The position numbers and the translations under genes are program-made. Shown here piece after piece: positions 29,736-30,740 of a stretch of 30,740 bases of DNA; position 1 is the stretch's first letter, and every line of letters begins with the position of its first letter. The DNA is taken from assembly GCA_910585055.1 (NCBI GenBank), contig CAJUBY010000022.1, positions 1 to 30,740 on the forward strand. Reading direction: 5' to 3'. The stretch is from an uncultured Christensenella sp. Its GTDB lineage: Bacteria > Bacillota > Clostridia > Christensenellales > Pumilibacteraceae. The notes under the pieces were generated by a model. That model was not told where the DNA came from. It ran no database searches and was given only the letters and a program-made list of their open reading frames with translations.

Positions 29736-30740
29736 CGCAGGTTTTTGTTTCGGCGTAAAGCGAGCGGTGGAAGCCGCCGCCGGTCATGCTGCCGACGGAA
29801 ATTGTTATATGTTGGGCGATGTGATCCATAACAAAACGGTAACGCAGTCGCTTGAAAGATCGGGACTGAAGCGCGTGGACCGCGTGGAAGATCTTCCCGA
29901 GCTAAAGGACGGGCACGGCAAGGTAATAATACGGTCGCACGGTGCGGATATGGACACGTATAAGGAAATAGAACGGCGCGGTTACGAGATAGTCGATGCG
30001 ACGTGTCCCTTTGTTTCTAAGATACACGAGCTTGTCAGGAAACATTATTTAAACGGATATCATATAGTTATTATAGGCGAAAAATCTCATCCCGAAGTGA
30101 TAGCCACAAACGGTTGGTGCGGCAATACTGCGTCGGTCATCGACACGGAATCCGATCTGTGCAAATTGGAAGGCTACGATAAATTGTGTTTTGTCTGTCA
30201 GACGACATTCGACGGGAAAAAATTCGCGGAACTTTCTAAAAAAATACGTAAAATCCATTCAAAAACGGTTGAAATTTTCGACACGATTTGCTATACTACT
30301 TATGAGCGCCAAAAGGAAGCGGTGCGTTTGGCGGAAAACTGCGATACGGTCTTGGTAATAGGCGATAAATCCAGTTCCAATACCGGCAAGCTTTTCGATA
30401 TATGTTCGGCTGTAAATGCCGAGACGCATTTTGTTCAGTCCTCGGGCGAACTCGAAAATATTAAATTTCCCCGTAGCGGCGTGGTAGGTATCGTCGCCGG
30501 GGCATCGACTCCGACAGAGTCGATTATGGAGGTAAAGACTTACATGGGTCAAGAGTTCGGCGAGGCGAAGAATCAGGAGTTTATCGACGCCATCAACAAC
30601 GAAAACGTGTCCGGTCACCGCGAAGGCAAGGCGGTCAAGGGTACGGTCATCTCCGCAGGTGAGGACGGTATAAGAGTCAACATCGGCGGCAAAAACGACG
30701 GATTTATCGATAAATCCGAAGCGTGCTATGAATGCGACTA
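29710..30740 (+). CDS. ispH: IspH (HMBPP reductase) fused to ribosomal protein S1, 3'-truncated by window edge
   Basis: The frame is open from the ATG at 29710 to the window end (343 codons), without a stop. Residues 1 to about 285 are IspH, the iron-sulfur enzyme making IPP and DMAPP in the last step of the MEP pathway. The [4Fe-4S] cysteines are C13 (AGFCFGVKRA), C99 (DATCPFV) and C194 (DTICYTTYERQ); SSNT and GASTPTE are also present. From about residue 309 (VKGTVISAGEDGIRVNIGGK) the first S1 RNA-binding domain begins, so the rest of an S1-like protein should follow. This bifunctional architecture is known from Clostridia. AAGGAG immediately precedes the ATG, which lies inside plsC. Confidence 0.95.
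   Translation, partial: MLKVLVANNAGFCFGVKRAVEAAAGHAADGNCYMLGDVIHNKTVTQSLERSGLKRVDRVEDLPELKDGHGKVIIRSHGADMDTYKEIERRGYEIVDATCPFVSKIHELVRKHYLNGYHIVIIGEKSHPEVIATNGWCGNTASVIDTESDLCKLEGYDKLCFVCQTTFDGKKFAELSKKIRKIHSKTVEIFDTICYTTYERQKEAVRLAENCDTVLVIGDKSSSNTGKLFDICSAVNAETHFVQSSGELENIKFPRSGVVGIVAGASTPTESIMEVKTYMGQEFGEAKNQEFIDAINNENVSGHREGKAVKGTVISAGEDGIRVNIGGKNDGFIDKSEACYECD

Noticed and set aside
1..30740. Mobile elements, phage genes, CRISPR arrays, tRNA or rRNA genes, toxin-antitoxin or defence systems
   Set aside because: I looked for transposase or integrase motifs, regularly spaced repeats, cloverleaf-like segments and small paired genes and found none; the window looks like stable core chromosome.

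Overview
The window reads as an ordinary, gene-dense chromosomal core segment from an endospore-forming member of the Clostridia (Firmicutes/Bacillota). The case rests on spore genes (spoIVB, a 24-codon spoVM, gerW/ytfJ, two D-Ala-D-Ala carboxypeptidases, a possible SpoIIM-like membrane protein), on Bacillus/Clostridium-type gene neighbourhoods (rpe-spoVM-rpmB-asp23-fakA-recG; infC-rpmI-rplT; scpA-scpB-ytfI-ytfJ-dac-rluB), on an IspH reductase fused to ribosomal protein S1 as found in Clostridia, and on a Na+-pumping decarboxylase operon typical of anaerobes. An uncultured gut-type clostridium is plausible, but I cannot name a genus. I see no transposase, integrase, phage gene, CRISPR array, tRNA or rRNA.

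Layout. (1) 1-4624: recN (5' end cut by the window edge), spoIVB, a membrane protein and a DacF-type carboxypeptidase. (2) 4641-11532: rpe and spoVM, a terminator, rpmB on the minus strand back-to-back with the asp23 promoter, then asp23, fakA, recG and a short comEC. (3) 11537-12160: one minus-strand lipoprotein. (4) 12250-13550: the translation operon infC (AUU start, structured leader), rpmI, rplT and a terminator. (5) 13562-17222: an rRNA methyltransferase, yebC with a consensus promoter, lysA and an M50 protease. (6) 17232-21284: scpA, scpB, a DUF2953 protein, gerW, a DacB-type carboxypeptidase and rluB. (7) 21313-30740: a consensus promoter followed by a five-gene Na+-translocating decarboxylase set, then surE, a BaiN-type flavoprotein, an AroH-CMK fusion, plsC and ispH-rpsA (running off the right edge), joined by ATGA or longer overlaps.

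How the genes work together. The spore genes cover the SpoIVB checkpoint signal, SpoVM coat anchoring and cortex/cell-wall trimming. The decarboxylase set couples biotin-dependent decarboxylation of an oxo-acid or acyl-CoA to Na+ export. The remaining genes are housekeeping: recombination (RecN, RecG), chromosome segregation (ScpAB), translation, lysine/diaminopimelate, isoprenoid, phospholipid and CMP metabolism.

I did not find a clearly new multi-gene system. The observations most worth checking are the AroH-CMK fusion, the operon with two different carboxyltransferase subunits, the ComEC without a nuclease-like domain, the AUU-initiated infC with a candidate attenuator, hairpins over the translation starts of spoVM and the DacF-type gene, and several promoters whose predicted start point falls on the ATG itself.
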